DNA of 64,000 nucleotides from Bacteroidales bacterium M2. GTDB taxonomy: Bacteria; Bacteroidota; Bacteroidia; Bacteroidales; Muribaculaceae. Numbering within the stretch: position 1 is the first letter of the stretch; every line of letters starts with the position of its first letter. Shown piece after piece: positions 19,125-27,721 of this stretch. Below the pieces are notes generated by a model, which was not told where the DNA came from, made no database searches, and was given only the letters and a program-made list of their open reading frames with translations. The DNA is taken from NCBI GenBank assembly GCA_001689415.1, contig LUJM01000096.1, positions 1 to 64,000 of the forward strand. Direction: 5' to 3'. Made by a program: the position numbers and the translations under genes.

Positions 19125-19837
19125 TGTCGATACTACGCCACATATCACGGCACGTGACGGGCTTGCGCTTTGCAGCGGCAAGTCTGTGCATGTTGTGCGC
19201 TGTGATATGTAGTGCGCAGACAGCACCGTATAAATTCGACCTCGGAGCCTCACTCGGCATGAGCGGATATATAGGCGATGCCAACCGCTCGAACATCTTC
19301 AAGAAACCGGGATTCGACGGCGAAGTGTCGATGCGCTATATCGGCGAAAGCCGTTGGGCATTGCGAGGAGTACTGTCGACATTCGGTCTCAGTGGCGACA
19401 CATCGGGCATGAAAGATGTCCTGCCCGAAGATGCAAGCTACAGCTTCACCTCGCAAGTTTATGAATTAAGCGTACGCGGCGAGTTCAACTTCTTTGCCTA
19501 TGGCATAGGAGAAACATACAAACGCCTACGCCGCTGGTCACCATATCTCACCTTGGGCGTCGGAGCAGCCTTGGCATCATCCGGCGGCAATACAGCGGCA
19601 GCGCTTACCATTCCCATGGGACTCGGCGTTAAATTCAAACTCCGCGAGCGTCTGAACCTCGGAGTGGAGTTTACAATGACAAAAGCATTCAGCGATAAAT
19701 TCGACGGCCCTGAATTGGCCGATTTAAATCAAATAAAGACAGCGTTCTACAAAAACACCGACTGGTACTCGCGTCTAACCGTGGGTATATCGTATGAATT
19801 TGGCAAACGCTGCGAAACCTGCCATTATGTCGACTAA
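19124..19837 (+). CDS. DUF6089-type outer-membrane beta-barrel protein
   Basis: 237 residues with a signal peptide (cleavage probably after AVICSAQ). The body alternates short beta-strands with glycine turns (FDLGASLGMSGYIGDANR, YLTLGVGAALAS), as in small outer-membrane barrels, and ends with a beta-strand-like YSRLTVGISYEFGKR followed by a Cys-containing tail CETCHYVD. I recall this family, listed as DUF6089, directly before uppS in Bacteroidales; its function is unknown. The gene overlaps uppS by 11 bases. Confidence 0.72.
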   Translation: MSILRHISRHVTGLRFAAASLCMLCAVICSAQTAPYKFDLGASLGMSGYIGDANRSNIFKKPGFDGEVSMRYIGESRWALRGVLSTFGLSGDTSGMKDVLPEDASYSFTSQVYELSVRGEFNFFAYGIGETYKRLRRWSPYLTLGVGAALASSGGNTAAALTIPMGLGVKFKLRERLNLGVEFTMTKAFSDKFDGPELADLNQIKTAFYKNTDWYSRLTVGISYEFGKRCETCHYVD

Positions 19838-20591
19838 TACAGAAAATATACTTGATAGCACACGTATGCCGGCACATGTCGCCATTATTATGGACGGAAA
19901 CGGACGTTGGGCGCAAGCCCGCGGCTACGACCGTTCGGCAGGCCATGTAGAAGGAGTCACAACCGTGCGCCGTATTACCGAAGAGGCATCAGCCCTGGGT
20001 ATCGGCTACCTCACATTATATACATTCTCGACAGAGAACTGGCAACGTCCGCAAGCGGAAGTTGATGCCTTGATGACGCTGATTGTCACCGCAATCGAAC
20101 GCGAGACACCGGATCTAATCAAGAATAATGTGCGCCTGACAACAATCGGCGACCTCGACCGCATGCCGTCGTTTGCGGCCGACCGTATGCGCCGATGTAT
20201 TGCCGACACATCGCACTGCACCGGCCTTACCCTCGTGCTTGCCCTGAGCTACTCGGCACGGTGGGAAATTATACGAGCCGCCCGCGAGCTTGCCCGCAAA
20301 GCAGCGTCGGGGCAGATACAACCCGAAGAAATTAACGAGGAACTATTCTCATCGCACCTTAGCACAGCCGGTATACCCGATCCGGACCTACTGATCCGTA
20401 CCGGTGGCGACATGCGAGTGAGCAACTTCCTCCTTTACCAGATAGCATATACCGAACTCATTGTCACCCCAACCTATTGGCCGGATTACTCACGAGAGGA
20501 CTTCCGCAACGATATAGCGACCTACCAGCACCGCCAACGTCGCTTCGGTAAGACCGGCGAACAGGTCAGCGAGAATGAGGATACCAAATAA
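19827..20591 (+). CDS. uppS: Isoprenyl transferase (undecaprenyl pyrophosphate synthase)
   Basis: 254 residues from the ATG at 19827; the earlier in-frame ATG at 19794 lies within the DUF6089 gene. Condenses isopentenyl pyrophosphate onto farnesyl pyrophosphate to make the undecaprenyl carrier for cell-wall and glycan synthesis. The catalytic Asp23 is in AIIMDGNGRWA; LTLYTFSTENWQRP and the C-terminal RTGGDMRVSNFLLYQ with AYTELIVTPTYWPD complete the cis-prenyltransferase signature. The gene sits between two envelope genes in the same transcript. Confidence 0.97.
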   Translation: MSTNTENILDSTRMPAHVAIIMDGNGRWAQARGYDRSAGHVEGVTTVRRITEEASALGIGYLTLYTFSTENWQRPQAEVDALMTLIVTAIERETPDLIKNNVRLTTIGDLDRMPSFAADRMRRCIADTSHCTGLTLVLALSYSARWEIIRAARELARKAASGQIQPEEINEELFSSHLSTAGIPDPDLLIRTGGDMRVSNFLLYQIAYTELIVTPTYWPDYSREDFRNDIATYQHRQRRFGKTGEQVSENEDTK

Positions 20592-20616
20592 AATACCGAC
20601 ATATCATCATCACATT

Positions 20617-23271
20617 ATGCGATTAAAGATATTTCAGCTTGCAATACTAAGCCTCCTGCTTGTCAGCACCGTGATGCCGACGCAGGCACAGACCGCCAAC
20701 GACACCATATACAGCCCGCGAGTACTGTACTCAGCGATGCCACGCGTATATGAAATAGCAGGAATCAGCGTAGAGGGCGCTCCCAACTACGACGATTACC
20801 TAATTCTCGGATATGCAGGTCTAAAGGTCGGAGACCGCCTCACCATCCCCGGCGACGATATCACCAACGCGGTAAAGCGACTGATGCGTCAGACACTGTT
20901 TGCTCAGGCCCGTATCGAACTTGAAAAAACAGTTGGCGACAAGGCATGGCTCAAGATAGTTCTCCGCACACAGCCCCGCATAGCATCGGTAGAGTATATC
21001 GGTGCAAAGAAAGGCGAAATCAAAGACCTGCAGGACCGTCTACAGCTTGTAAAAGGCAATCAGATTACACAAAATATCGTAAACCGCATAGAGAGCATTG
21101 TAGAAAAATTCTACAAGGACAAAGGTTTCGGCAACGCCACTTGCAAGGTACGTCTTCGCGAAGACTTATCGAACAAGAACGAAATGTTTGTCGATATCGT
21201 AATCGACAGGCACTCAAAGGTTAAGGTTCATAAAATCTATATCGACGGCAACGAGGTACTTAGCGACCGCGCAATCAAACGTGCGATGAAGAAGACCAAT
21301 GAGAAAAACGACATCTGGAAACTCTTCAGCCAGAAGAAGTTTGTAGAGACCGATTATGAAGACGACCTTAACCGCATCCTTGATAAATACAACGAGAAAG
21401 GTTATCGCGATGCCCGTATCGTATCAGACAGCGTAGCCCCCTACGATGACAATAAAGTAGACGTGTTTATCAATGTAGACGAAGGCAAGCAATACTATAT
21501 CAAGGACATCAACTGGGTCGGCAATACCATTTTCCCGACCGAGCTACTCGACGACTACCTCGGAATGAAACCCGGTGAAGTATACAACCAGAAGCAGCTA
21601 CGCAAGCGCCTGAAAGAGGATGACGACGCGGTAGAAAACCTGTATATGGACCGAGGTTACCTCTTCTACCAGCTAATCCCTATCGAACGCGAAGTAACCG
21701 GCGACTCGATTTCGCTTGAAATGCGCATGATGGAAGGCCCGCAGGCACGTATCAACAACGTGATAATCAACGGCAACGACCGATTGTATGAAAAGGTTAT
21801 CCGTCGCGAGCTTCGTGTACGCCCCGGCGCATTGTTCAGCAAGAGCGACCTTATGCGCTCGGCCCGCGAAATAGCACAGACCGGCCACTTCAACCCCGAG
21901 ACCATGGACATACAGCCGCAGCCCAACGAGGAAAACGGTACAGTAGACATTGTATTCAACCTCGAGTCAAAGGCCAATGACCAGATCGAATTCTCGCTCG
22001 GCTGGGGCCAGACCGGTATTATCGGCAAGCTGCAGTTGAAATTTACCAACTTCTCGATCAAGAACCTCTTCTACCCCAGCACCTACCGCGGCATCATACC
22101 GCAGGGTGAGGGTCAGACATTCTCGATAAGCGCACAGACCAACGCCCGCTACTATCAGTCGTATGCGATATCATTCCTCGACCCATGGTTCGGCGGCAAG
22201 CGCCCCAACTCACTGTCGGTATCGGCATACTATAGCCGTCAGACCGGTGTGAACAGCTCGTTCTACAACCGTCAATGGGCCAATTCGTCGATGTGGGGCT
22301 CGGGCCTTGGCTACTTCCCCGGCGTCTACGGAGGCTACGGCAGCTATGGCTACGGCTACAACGACTACTACCAGAACAGTTACGAACAGTCGCTGGACCC
22401 CAACAAAGTACTCCAGATGATTGGTGTGAACGTAGGCTTTGGCAAGCGTTTAAAATGGCCTGATGACTGGTTTACCTTTACCGCCGAACTTGGCTACAAC
22501 TGGTATTACCTCAAGAACTGGGACTACCTGTACTACATGAACACCGGTACATCGAATGCAATCGTGCTTGGCCTTACCCTTGCCCGCAACTCGATCGACA
22601 ACCCTATTTATACACGTAGCGGTTCGCAGTTCTCACTCAATGTACAGATTACTCCCCCAGCACAGCTGTTTACAGGCAAACGCGACTGGAAGAAACTGTC
22701 GGAGCAGAATACAGTAGAGTCAAAGAAACAGCTCTACGAATGGATTGAGTATTGGAAAATCCGCTTCAAATCACGCACCTATACCCCGCTGTCGTCGAAT
22801 CCCCAGTGGACACCGGTACTTATGACACGCTTCGACTTCGGTCTTCTCGGCAGCTTCAACAAGTACCTCAAGACACCGTTTGAGACCTTCTATGTAGGCG
22901 GTGACGGTATGTCGGGTTCATATACCTATGCAACCGAGACAATCGCGCTGCGCGGTTACGACAACGGTGTGCTTACCCCGTGGCGCCGCGAAGGCTATGC
23001 CTACACCCGCATGGGCATGGAGCTACACTTCCCCTTGATGCTGCAGCAGTCGACCACCATCTACACCCTTGCGTTCCTCGAAGCCGGTAATGCCTGGACC
23101 TCGGTATCGGAGTTCAACCCGTTCTCGCTCAAGCGTAGTGCCGGTGTCGGTGTCCGTATCCAGCTTCCTATGGTCGGCCTTATGGGTATCGACTGGGCCT
23201 ACGGTTTCGACAAAGTCGACGGCAATCGCGGCGGCTCGCACTTCCACTTCATCCTTGGACAGGAATTCTAA
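20617..23271 (+). CDS. bamA: Outer membrane assembly factor BamA
   Basis: 884 residues from the ATG at 20617 (in-frame ATG at 20575 lies in uppS). Signal peptide ends at PTQAQ. Several POTRA domains follow (YEIAGISVEGAPN, VHKIYIDGNEVLSDRAIKRAM, YIKDINWVGNTIFP, ARINNVIINGNDRL), then a C-terminal Omp85 barrel ending in F (HFHFILGQEF). BamA inserts beta-barrel proteins into the outer membrane. Residues about 561-591 form an unusual Tyr/Gly-rich stretch inside the barrel region, probably a surface loop. Transcribed with uppS; two OmpH chaperones follow. Confidence 0.95.
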   Translation: MRLKIFQLAILSLLLVSTVMPTQAQTANDTIYSPRVLYSAMPRVYEIAGISVEGAPNYDDYLILGYAGLKVGDRLTIPGDDITNAVKRLMRQTLFAQARIELEKTVGDKAWLKIVLRTQPRIASVEYIGAKKGEIKDLQDRLQLVKGNQITQNIVNRIESIVEKFYKDKGFGNATCKVRLREDLSNKNEMFVDIVIDRHSKVKVHKIYIDGNEVLSDRAIKRAMKKTNEKNDIWKLFSQKKFVETDYEDDLNRILDKYNEKGYRDARIVSDSVAPYDDNKVDVFINVDEGKQYYIKDINWVGNTIFPTELLDDYLGMKPGEVYNQKQLRKRLKEDDDAVENLYMDRGYLFYQLIPIEREVTGDSISLEMRMMEGPQARINNVIINGNDRLYEKVIRRELRVRPGALFSKSDLMRSAREIAQTGHFNPETMDIQPQPNEENGTVDIVFNLESKANDQIEFSLGWGQTGIIGKLQLKFTNFSIKNLFYPSTYRGIIPQGEGQTFSISAQTNARYYQSYAISFLDPWFGGKRPNSLSVSAYYSRQTGVNSSFYNRQWANSSMWGSGLGYFPGVYGGYGSYGYGYNDYYQNSYEQSLDPNKVLQMIGVNVGFGKRLKWPDDWFTFTAELGYNWYYLKNWDYLYYMNTGTSNAIVLGLTLARNSIDNPIYTRSGSQFSLNVQITPPAQLFTGKRDWKKLSEQNTVESKKQLYEWIEYWKIRFKSRTYTPLSSNPQWTPVLMTRFDFGLLGSFNKYLKTPFETFYVGGDGMSGSYTYATETIALRGYDNGVLTPWRREGYAYTRMGMELHFPLMLQQSTTIYTLAFLEAGNAWTSVSEFNPFSLKRSAGVGVRIQLPMVGLMGIDWAYGFDKVDGNRGGSHFHFILGQEF

Positions 23272-23347
23272 GTATCATAAACGGCGGTTAAACTTTTTGA
23301 GGCTTCAAGCGTCTTAATATTATAGAAACACACAAAACCACAGCAAA

Positions 23348-23863
23348 ATGAAAAAAATAGCCATTACCCTCCTCCTATTCTTCGCCGGCATCGCCGTAGC
23401 GTCGGCTCAAAAATTCGCTATGGTCGACATGGAGTATATATTTAAAAACGTACCAGCCTACGAAATGGCCAACGAACAGCTCAACCAGCTATCACAAAGG
23501 TGGCAAAAAGAGGTTGAGGCTATCGGCAAAGAAGCTGAAACAATGTATCAGAATTATCTTGCCGATAAAGTGTTCCTCACCGACGAACAGATAAAGAAAC
23601 GCGAAGAAGAAATCGTAGCCAAGGAAAAGGCAGCCACCGAACTTCGCTACAAATACTTCGGACCGGAAGGCGAACTATACCAGAAACGCCAGACCCTGCT
23701 GAAACCCCTACAGGATGATGTATACAATGCCGTGAAGAAAGTAGCGGAAGAACGTGGCTTCCAGGCAATCTTCGACCGCGCCTCGGCATCGGACATAGTA
23801 TACGCATCGCCGCGCATCGATATCTCAAACGATGTACTTGCTAAATTAGGTTATTCGAATTAA
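23348..23863 (+). CDS. OmpH/Skp family periplasmic chaperone (first copy)
   Basis: 171 residues with a signal peptide (ending at VASAQ) followed by KFAMVDMEYIFKNVPAYEMA, the conserved start of the Skp/OmpH fold. A long charged coiled coil (about 40-125) forms the tentacle helices, and the C-terminus (GFQAIFDRASASDIVYASPRIDIS) returns to the core. Skp holds unfolded outer-membrane proteins on their way to BamA. It directly follows bamA, as is usual. Confidence 0.92.
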   Translation: MKKIAITLLLFFAGIAVASAQKFAMVDMEYIFKNVPAYEMANEQLNQLSQRWQKEVEAIGKEAETMYQNYLADKVFLTDEQIKKREEEIVAKEKAATELRYKYFGPEGELYQKRQTLLKPLQDDVYNAVKKVAEERGFQAIFDRASASDIVYASPRIDISNDVLAKLGYSN

Positions 23864-23869
23864 TTTAGT

Positions 23870-23877
23870 TAATTTTG
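23870..23877 (+). promoter_or_regulatory. -7 box before the second ompH
   Basis: TAATTTTG 34 bases before the ATG at 23911. No clear -33 TTTG lies 20 bases upstream, so this may be a weak internal promoter. It argues against the in-frame start at 23875. Confidence 0.5.
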
Positions 23878-23910
23878 CAGAAGAAAAAATATAATAAACA
23901 ACAAAACAAT

Positions 23911-24435
23911 ATGTTCAAAAAACTCCTTTTAGCACTTGCAGTGGCCCTGCCTCTGAGCACCATGGCCCAGAAATTTGGCGTAGTAGACCTCAACGCAGTA
24001 TTCACATCGATGCCGGAGGCAGCAGAAATGCAAAAAGAAATGCAGGAACTTTCGAAGCAGTACGAATCAGAGCTTCAGAAACTTCAGGAACAAGTCAACA
24101 AACTCTACACCGAATATCAGGCAATTCAAGATGACCCCAATACAGCCCAGTCGATCAAAGACCGCCGTATGCAGGACATCCAGGACGCCATGCAGAAAGC
24201 CGACCAGTTCCGCAACACAGCATCGCAGGACATTGCCAGCGCACAGGAAGCCAAAGCAATGCCTATCCAGTCTAAGATTACCGACGCTATCAAGGCTGTA
24301 GGAGTTGAAGGTGGCTATACCTTTATCTTCCCCAACGAACCCCAGCTCCTTCTTTACACCGGAACAGACGTAACAGACCTTACCGAGCAGGTAAAAGCCA
24401 AAATCGCCAGCACAAAAACAGTTGGCGCAAAATAA
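23911..24435 (+). CDS. OmpH/Skp family periplasmic chaperone (second copy)
   Basis: 174 residues. Signal peptide MFKKLLLALAVALPLSTMAQ, then KFGVVDLNAVFTSMPEAAEM, coiled coil to about residue 120, and the C-terminal GYTFIFPNEPQLLLYTGTDVTDLT typical of OmpH. It is a paralogue of the preceding gene with diverged sequence, so the two chaperones may serve different clients. The start at 23911 was chosen because it begins the signal peptide and follows a -7 box. Confidence 0.92.
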   Translation: MFKKLLLALAVALPLSTMAQKFGVVDLNAVFTSMPEAAEMQKEMQELSKQYESELQKLQEQVNKLYTEYQAIQDDPNTAQSIKDRRMQDIQDAMQKADQFRNTASQDIASAQEAKAMPIQSKITDAIKAVGVEGGYTFIFPNEPQLLLYTGTDVTDLTEQVKAKIASTKTVGAK

Positions 24436-24507
24436 AAGATTTAAGAATCGCATAACGGACTTGCAATAAGTCAAAGCCGTCGAAACTTAAATATACGTCA
24501 CAAGATA

Positions 24508-24544
24508 AAGCGCTCTACGTCAATTTATTTGTCGGAGAGCGCTT
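24508..24544 (+). terminator. Hairpin after the ompH block, possible terminator
   Basis: A 9-bp stem (AAGCGCTCT/AGAGCGCTT) with a 19-base loop, followed by TCTTAGTTTA rather than a clean U-tract. It ends the bamA-ompH run before the aldo/keto reductase gene. Confidence 0.45.
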
Positions 24545-24587
24545 CTTAGTTTACCCGACACTCATTAATCCTCATAACGAAACAGAA

Positions 24588-25589
24588 ATGATAGAGCCTC
24601 TTTACCGAGCAGATGACAATCGCTACGACAATGGTATGAGCTATACCCGCGCCGGACGTAGCGGCATCCTTCTACCCCGCGTATCCCTTGGGATGTGGCA
24701 TAATTTCGGAGAAGTCGACCCACTTCAGCGCAGCAAAGAAATCATACACTACGCCTTCGACCATGGAGTGACATCATTTGACCTTGCCAATAATTACGGC
24801 CCCGGCTACGGCACGGCAGAAGAAACCTTCGGCTACATATTCAACAAATCGCTTCGCCCCTATCGCGACGAAATGTTTATAGCCAGCAAAGCGGGTTACG
24901 ACATGTGGCCCGGCCCTTACGGCAACTGGGGCTCACGCAAATACCTGTTTGCCTCGCTCGACCAGAGCCTCAAACGCATGGGGCTTGAATATGTAGATGT
25001 ATTCTACAGCCACCGCTACGACCCGGAGACCCCGCTTGAAGAAACCCTACAGGCACTCGTAGATATTGTAAAACGAGGCAAAGCCCTGTATGCCGGCATT
25101 TCTCGTTGGCCTCTTGAGGCGACTAAATTCGCATTGAAATACCTGAGTGAGCGCGATGTTCCGTGCCTGCTGTTCCAGGACCGATATAATATCTTTGACC
25201 GCCATGTTATAGAATCGGGGGTACTCGAAGCTATATCCGAGGGCGGCTGCGGATTTGTATCGTTCTCGCCGCTTGCGCAAGGTATGCTCACCAACAAGTA
25301 CCTCAACGGCATACCCGAGAACTCACGAGCAGCACGAGGCGGGCACCTAAAAGCAGAGCAAATCACGCCTGAAGTGATAGAGAAAATACGCTCGCTGAAC
25401 TCACTTGCCGAGCAGCGCGGCGAAACCCTTGCCCAAATGGCCCTTTCGTGGGTTTTGGCCGACAAGCGCGTGACATCAGTAATCGTAGGCGCAAGTTCGG
25501 TAGCACAGCTTGCCGACAGCCTCAGCTCAGTATCTGCACCGTCGTTCACCGAAGAAGAAATGGCAATGATTGACAGACTATCAATCTAA
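24588..25589 (+). CDS. Aldo/keto reductase (YghZ / glyceraldehyde 3-phosphate reductase type)
   Basis: 333 residues. NAD(P)H-dependent reductase with a TIM barrel. The catalytic Asp and Tyr lie in TSFDLANNYGPGYGTAEE, the Lys in FIASKAGYDMWPGPYGNWGS, and the His in VDVFYSHRYDPETPLEET. The insertion PGPYGNWGSRKYL is characteristic of the YghZ subgroup, which reduces L-glyceraldehyde 3-phosphate and other aldehydes. It stands alone between two terminators and probably protects against reactive carbonyls; the physiological substrate is inference. Confidence 0.88.
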   Translation: MIEPLYRADDNRYDNGMSYTRAGRSGILLPRVSLGMWHNFGEVDPLQRSKEIIHYAFDHGVTSFDLANNYGPGYGTAEETFGYIFNKSLRPYRDEMFIASKAGYDMWPGPYGNWGSRKYLFASLDQSLKRMGLEYVDVFYSHRYDPETPLEETLQALVDIVKRGKALYAGISRWPLEATKFALKYLSERDVPCLLFQDRYNIFDRHVIESGVLEAISEGGCGFVSFSPLAQGMLTNKYLNGIPENSRAARGGHLKAEQITPEVIEKIRSLNSLAEQRGETLAQMALSWVLADKRVTSVIVGASSVAQLADSLSSVSAPSFTEEEMAMIDRLSI

Positions 25590-25622
25590 AAAAACCGAGG
25601 CGAAATCGCCTCGGTTTTTTTA
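25588..25622 (+). terminator. Strong Rho-independent terminator
   Basis: A-run, stem ACCGAGGCGA/TCGCCTCGGT with a very short loop, then a T-run. It overlaps the reductase stop codon and is symmetrical enough to work in both directions. Confidence 0.9.
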
Positions 25623-25848
25623 GATTGTAGAATTCATAATTCATAATTGCCTCGCTGAAGCTCGGCGCATAGGACAAAAATAATAATATCAACCACCGGG
25701 AGACAGGGCAAATTTGAGGGATTGATATTCACAATATAATCAAATAACAACCTGTATAACTTCGACAACCGGTAAAACAAAACATTTAATCGAGAGAGAG
25801 AAGAGATAGAGATAAGTGCACAAATTTTTTATTTTTTTAAGAAAAAAG
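25623..25848. other. AT-rich intergenic stretch with no gene
   Basis: Holds a short tandem TTCATAA repeat (25631-25648), an imperfect GC-rich palindrome near 25650-25667 and long A/T runs. No convincing ORF or RNA is visible before the promoter at 25849. Confidence 0.5.
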
Positions 25849-25879
25849 TTGGTAGGCTGTGCCAAAAGCACTATCTTTG
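25849..25879 (+). promoter_or_regulatory. Promoter of the lipoprotein-DUF5723 pair
   Basis: TTG (25849-25851), exactly 20 bases, TATCTTTG (25872-25879). The ATG at 25932 is 52 bases downstream. Confidence 0.75.
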
Positions 25880-25931
25880 TGGAACTTTTCGACAAAACGT
25901 ACCAATCATTATAAATCTTTCTACAATTTTT

Positions 25932-27716
25932 ATGGAAAAAGCTTCTAAGCAACACTCGTTGCAGGCTTTAACTTTAGGTCTACTTGCCCTTTGCGCAGGC
26001 GGATGTATGGATCATGATTATGATCTTACCGAAGATATAGACCTTAAGATACAGCTTGGCGGCGAGTCACTTACTGTTCCAGCGAGCAATACTGATGTCA
26101 TCACTCTTTCGCAGATTCTTGACCTTGACCCCAACGATCCCAATGGCTCTATCAAAACGGTTAGCACAGAAGGCGAATATGGTCTATCTGTAGGCGATTA
26201 TGTACTTGTACAGGAAGGGGAATCAACACCATCGCAATTCGAAGTACCCACAGTCGTAATCGGAAATATCAACGGTAATACAGCAACCACTACCCTGCCA
26301 GAGTTCTACAATATAACAGGTGATGCAATTATAACCCAGGAGGCCCACCCGACCCACAACACCATCCACCTGCAGGATGACAATGTTACCAAAGAACTCG
26401 TGTCGGTCGAATCGGCAGACCTCGATGTTAGAATCGACTTCGAAGTTGGCTATCAGTCGGACGACTTCACCGGCACCGCATATATCGAAGAAGGCTATAC
26501 CGCAATATTTGACCCGTCGTGGACAGTAGAAATCAAGGATGCCGCCACAGCAGAGTACCTTGAAATGGAGAATGCCAATACGATGCGATTCAAAAAGCGC
26601 TATGCAGTCACCCCCACTACCCCCCTTGTAGCACGAATCAACCTTGTACGAATCGACTTTACCAAGGTGCCGGCAGGCCAGGGCCTTTACGCACCGGGCC
26701 ACTTCCTGATCGACAGCCGCATGGAATCGAAGGGTAATATCAGCCTTACCATCGGCGACCTACCCCTCGGTCAGAAAGCCAACCTCACCCTTGTAACCTC
26801 GACAAAAGTATCGGAAGCCAACATCTTGAAAGTACGCGGTGTAGTAGACCCCAAAATCGATATCACAGCCACAGACTTCGAGATTAACGATGTGCCTGAT
26901 TTCCTGAGCGATCCCGAGAATAAACTCGATATCGCCAATCCTCAGATCCGCATCATCATTACCAATACATCGCCCCTTTCAATCGAGCTCAACGGCCAGC
27001 TGTCATCGTACTGCGACAATGCGGAAACAGCTACCGTAGGTATCGGTAAAGAATACGGCACAGCGCCCATGATTGTGAACGGCAACAGCACAACCGAGTT
27101 TGTGATCTGCCGCCAGGCCACCGACGAAACAGCCAACAACATCGTAGTACCCAACCTGAGCACTCTCATCGAGACTATCCCCGACCGCTTCAGCTTCCAC
27201 AACGCTACATCGAAGGCAATCCTCGAAACGGCCGAATACACCCTTGGCACCTCGTATACCTACGATTGCAAGTACAAGGCAGTAATTCCCCTTGCATTCG
27301 GCGAGACAATGAAGCTGCACTATACTCATGAAGAAAAAGACTGGGATACCGACCTTGACAAGTATAATTTCAATACTGTAGAGTTGACAGCCGACGTTCT
27401 CAACGCCGTACCCCTCGACATGACCCCCAGCGCCATCGCCCTTGACAACAACAATGAGGAGCTTACAACCGTAACCGTAGCCGTAGAAGGCGAAGTAAAG
27501 GCCGGCACACCCGCCCAGCCCACTACTACACCGCTCAAGATTACAGTACGCTCGACCGGCGAAAACATCAAAAACCTCTCCGGTATCCGCGTGGTTTTCG
27601 ATGCAACATCAAACAGCGCTTACCGCGGCATTAATCTCAACAAAGAGCAGTCTCTTAAATTCAACAACATACGTATCACCGTCAAAGGCGGCGTGACCGT
27701 CGACCTCAATGATTAA
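25932..27716 (+). CDS. Large lipoprotein of unknown function
   Basis: 594 residues. The N-terminus is a lipoprotein signal with Cys25 in LCAGGCMDHDYDLTED; the acidic residues after the cysteine fit surface lipoproteins of Bacteroidota. The rest is beta-rich with repeated blocks of similar strand pattern (EFYNITGDAIITQE, VSSVESADLDVRIDFEVGY, and later NVVPLDMTPSAIALD-like segments), suggesting several immunoglobulin-like domains. No enzyme motif is visible. It is followed after five bases by a DUF5723 barrel, so the two probably form an outer-membrane lipoprotein/barrel pair. I do not recognise a named family. Confidence 0.65.
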   Translation: MEKASKQHSLQALTLGLLALCAGGCMDHDYDLTEDIDLKIQLGGESLTVPASNTDVITLSQILDLDPNDPNGSIKTVSTEGEYGLSVGDYVLVQEGESTPSQFEVPTVVIGNINGNTATTTLPEFYNITGDAIITQEAHPTHNTIHLQDDNVTKELVSVESADLDVRIDFEVGYQSDDFTGTAYIEEGYTAIFDPSWTVEIKDAATAEYLEMENANTMRFKKRYAVTPTTPLVARINLVRIDFTKVPAGQGLYAPGHFLIDSRMESKGNISLTIGDLPLGQKANLTLVTSTKVSEANILKVRGVVDPKIDITATDFEINDVPDFLSDPENKLDIANPQIRIIITNTSPLSIELNGQLSSYCDNAETATVGIGKEYGTAPMIVNGNSTTEFVICRQATDETANNIVVPNLSTLIETIPDRFSFHNATSKAILETAEYTLGTSYTYDCKYKAVIPLAFGETMKLHYTHEEKDWDTDLDKYNFNTVELTADVLNAVPLDMTPSAIALDNNNEELTTVTVAVEGEVKAGTPAQPTTTPLKITVRSTGENIKNLSGIRVVFDATSNSAYRGINLNKEQSLKFNNIRITVKGGVTVDLND

Positions 27717-27721
27717 ACATC

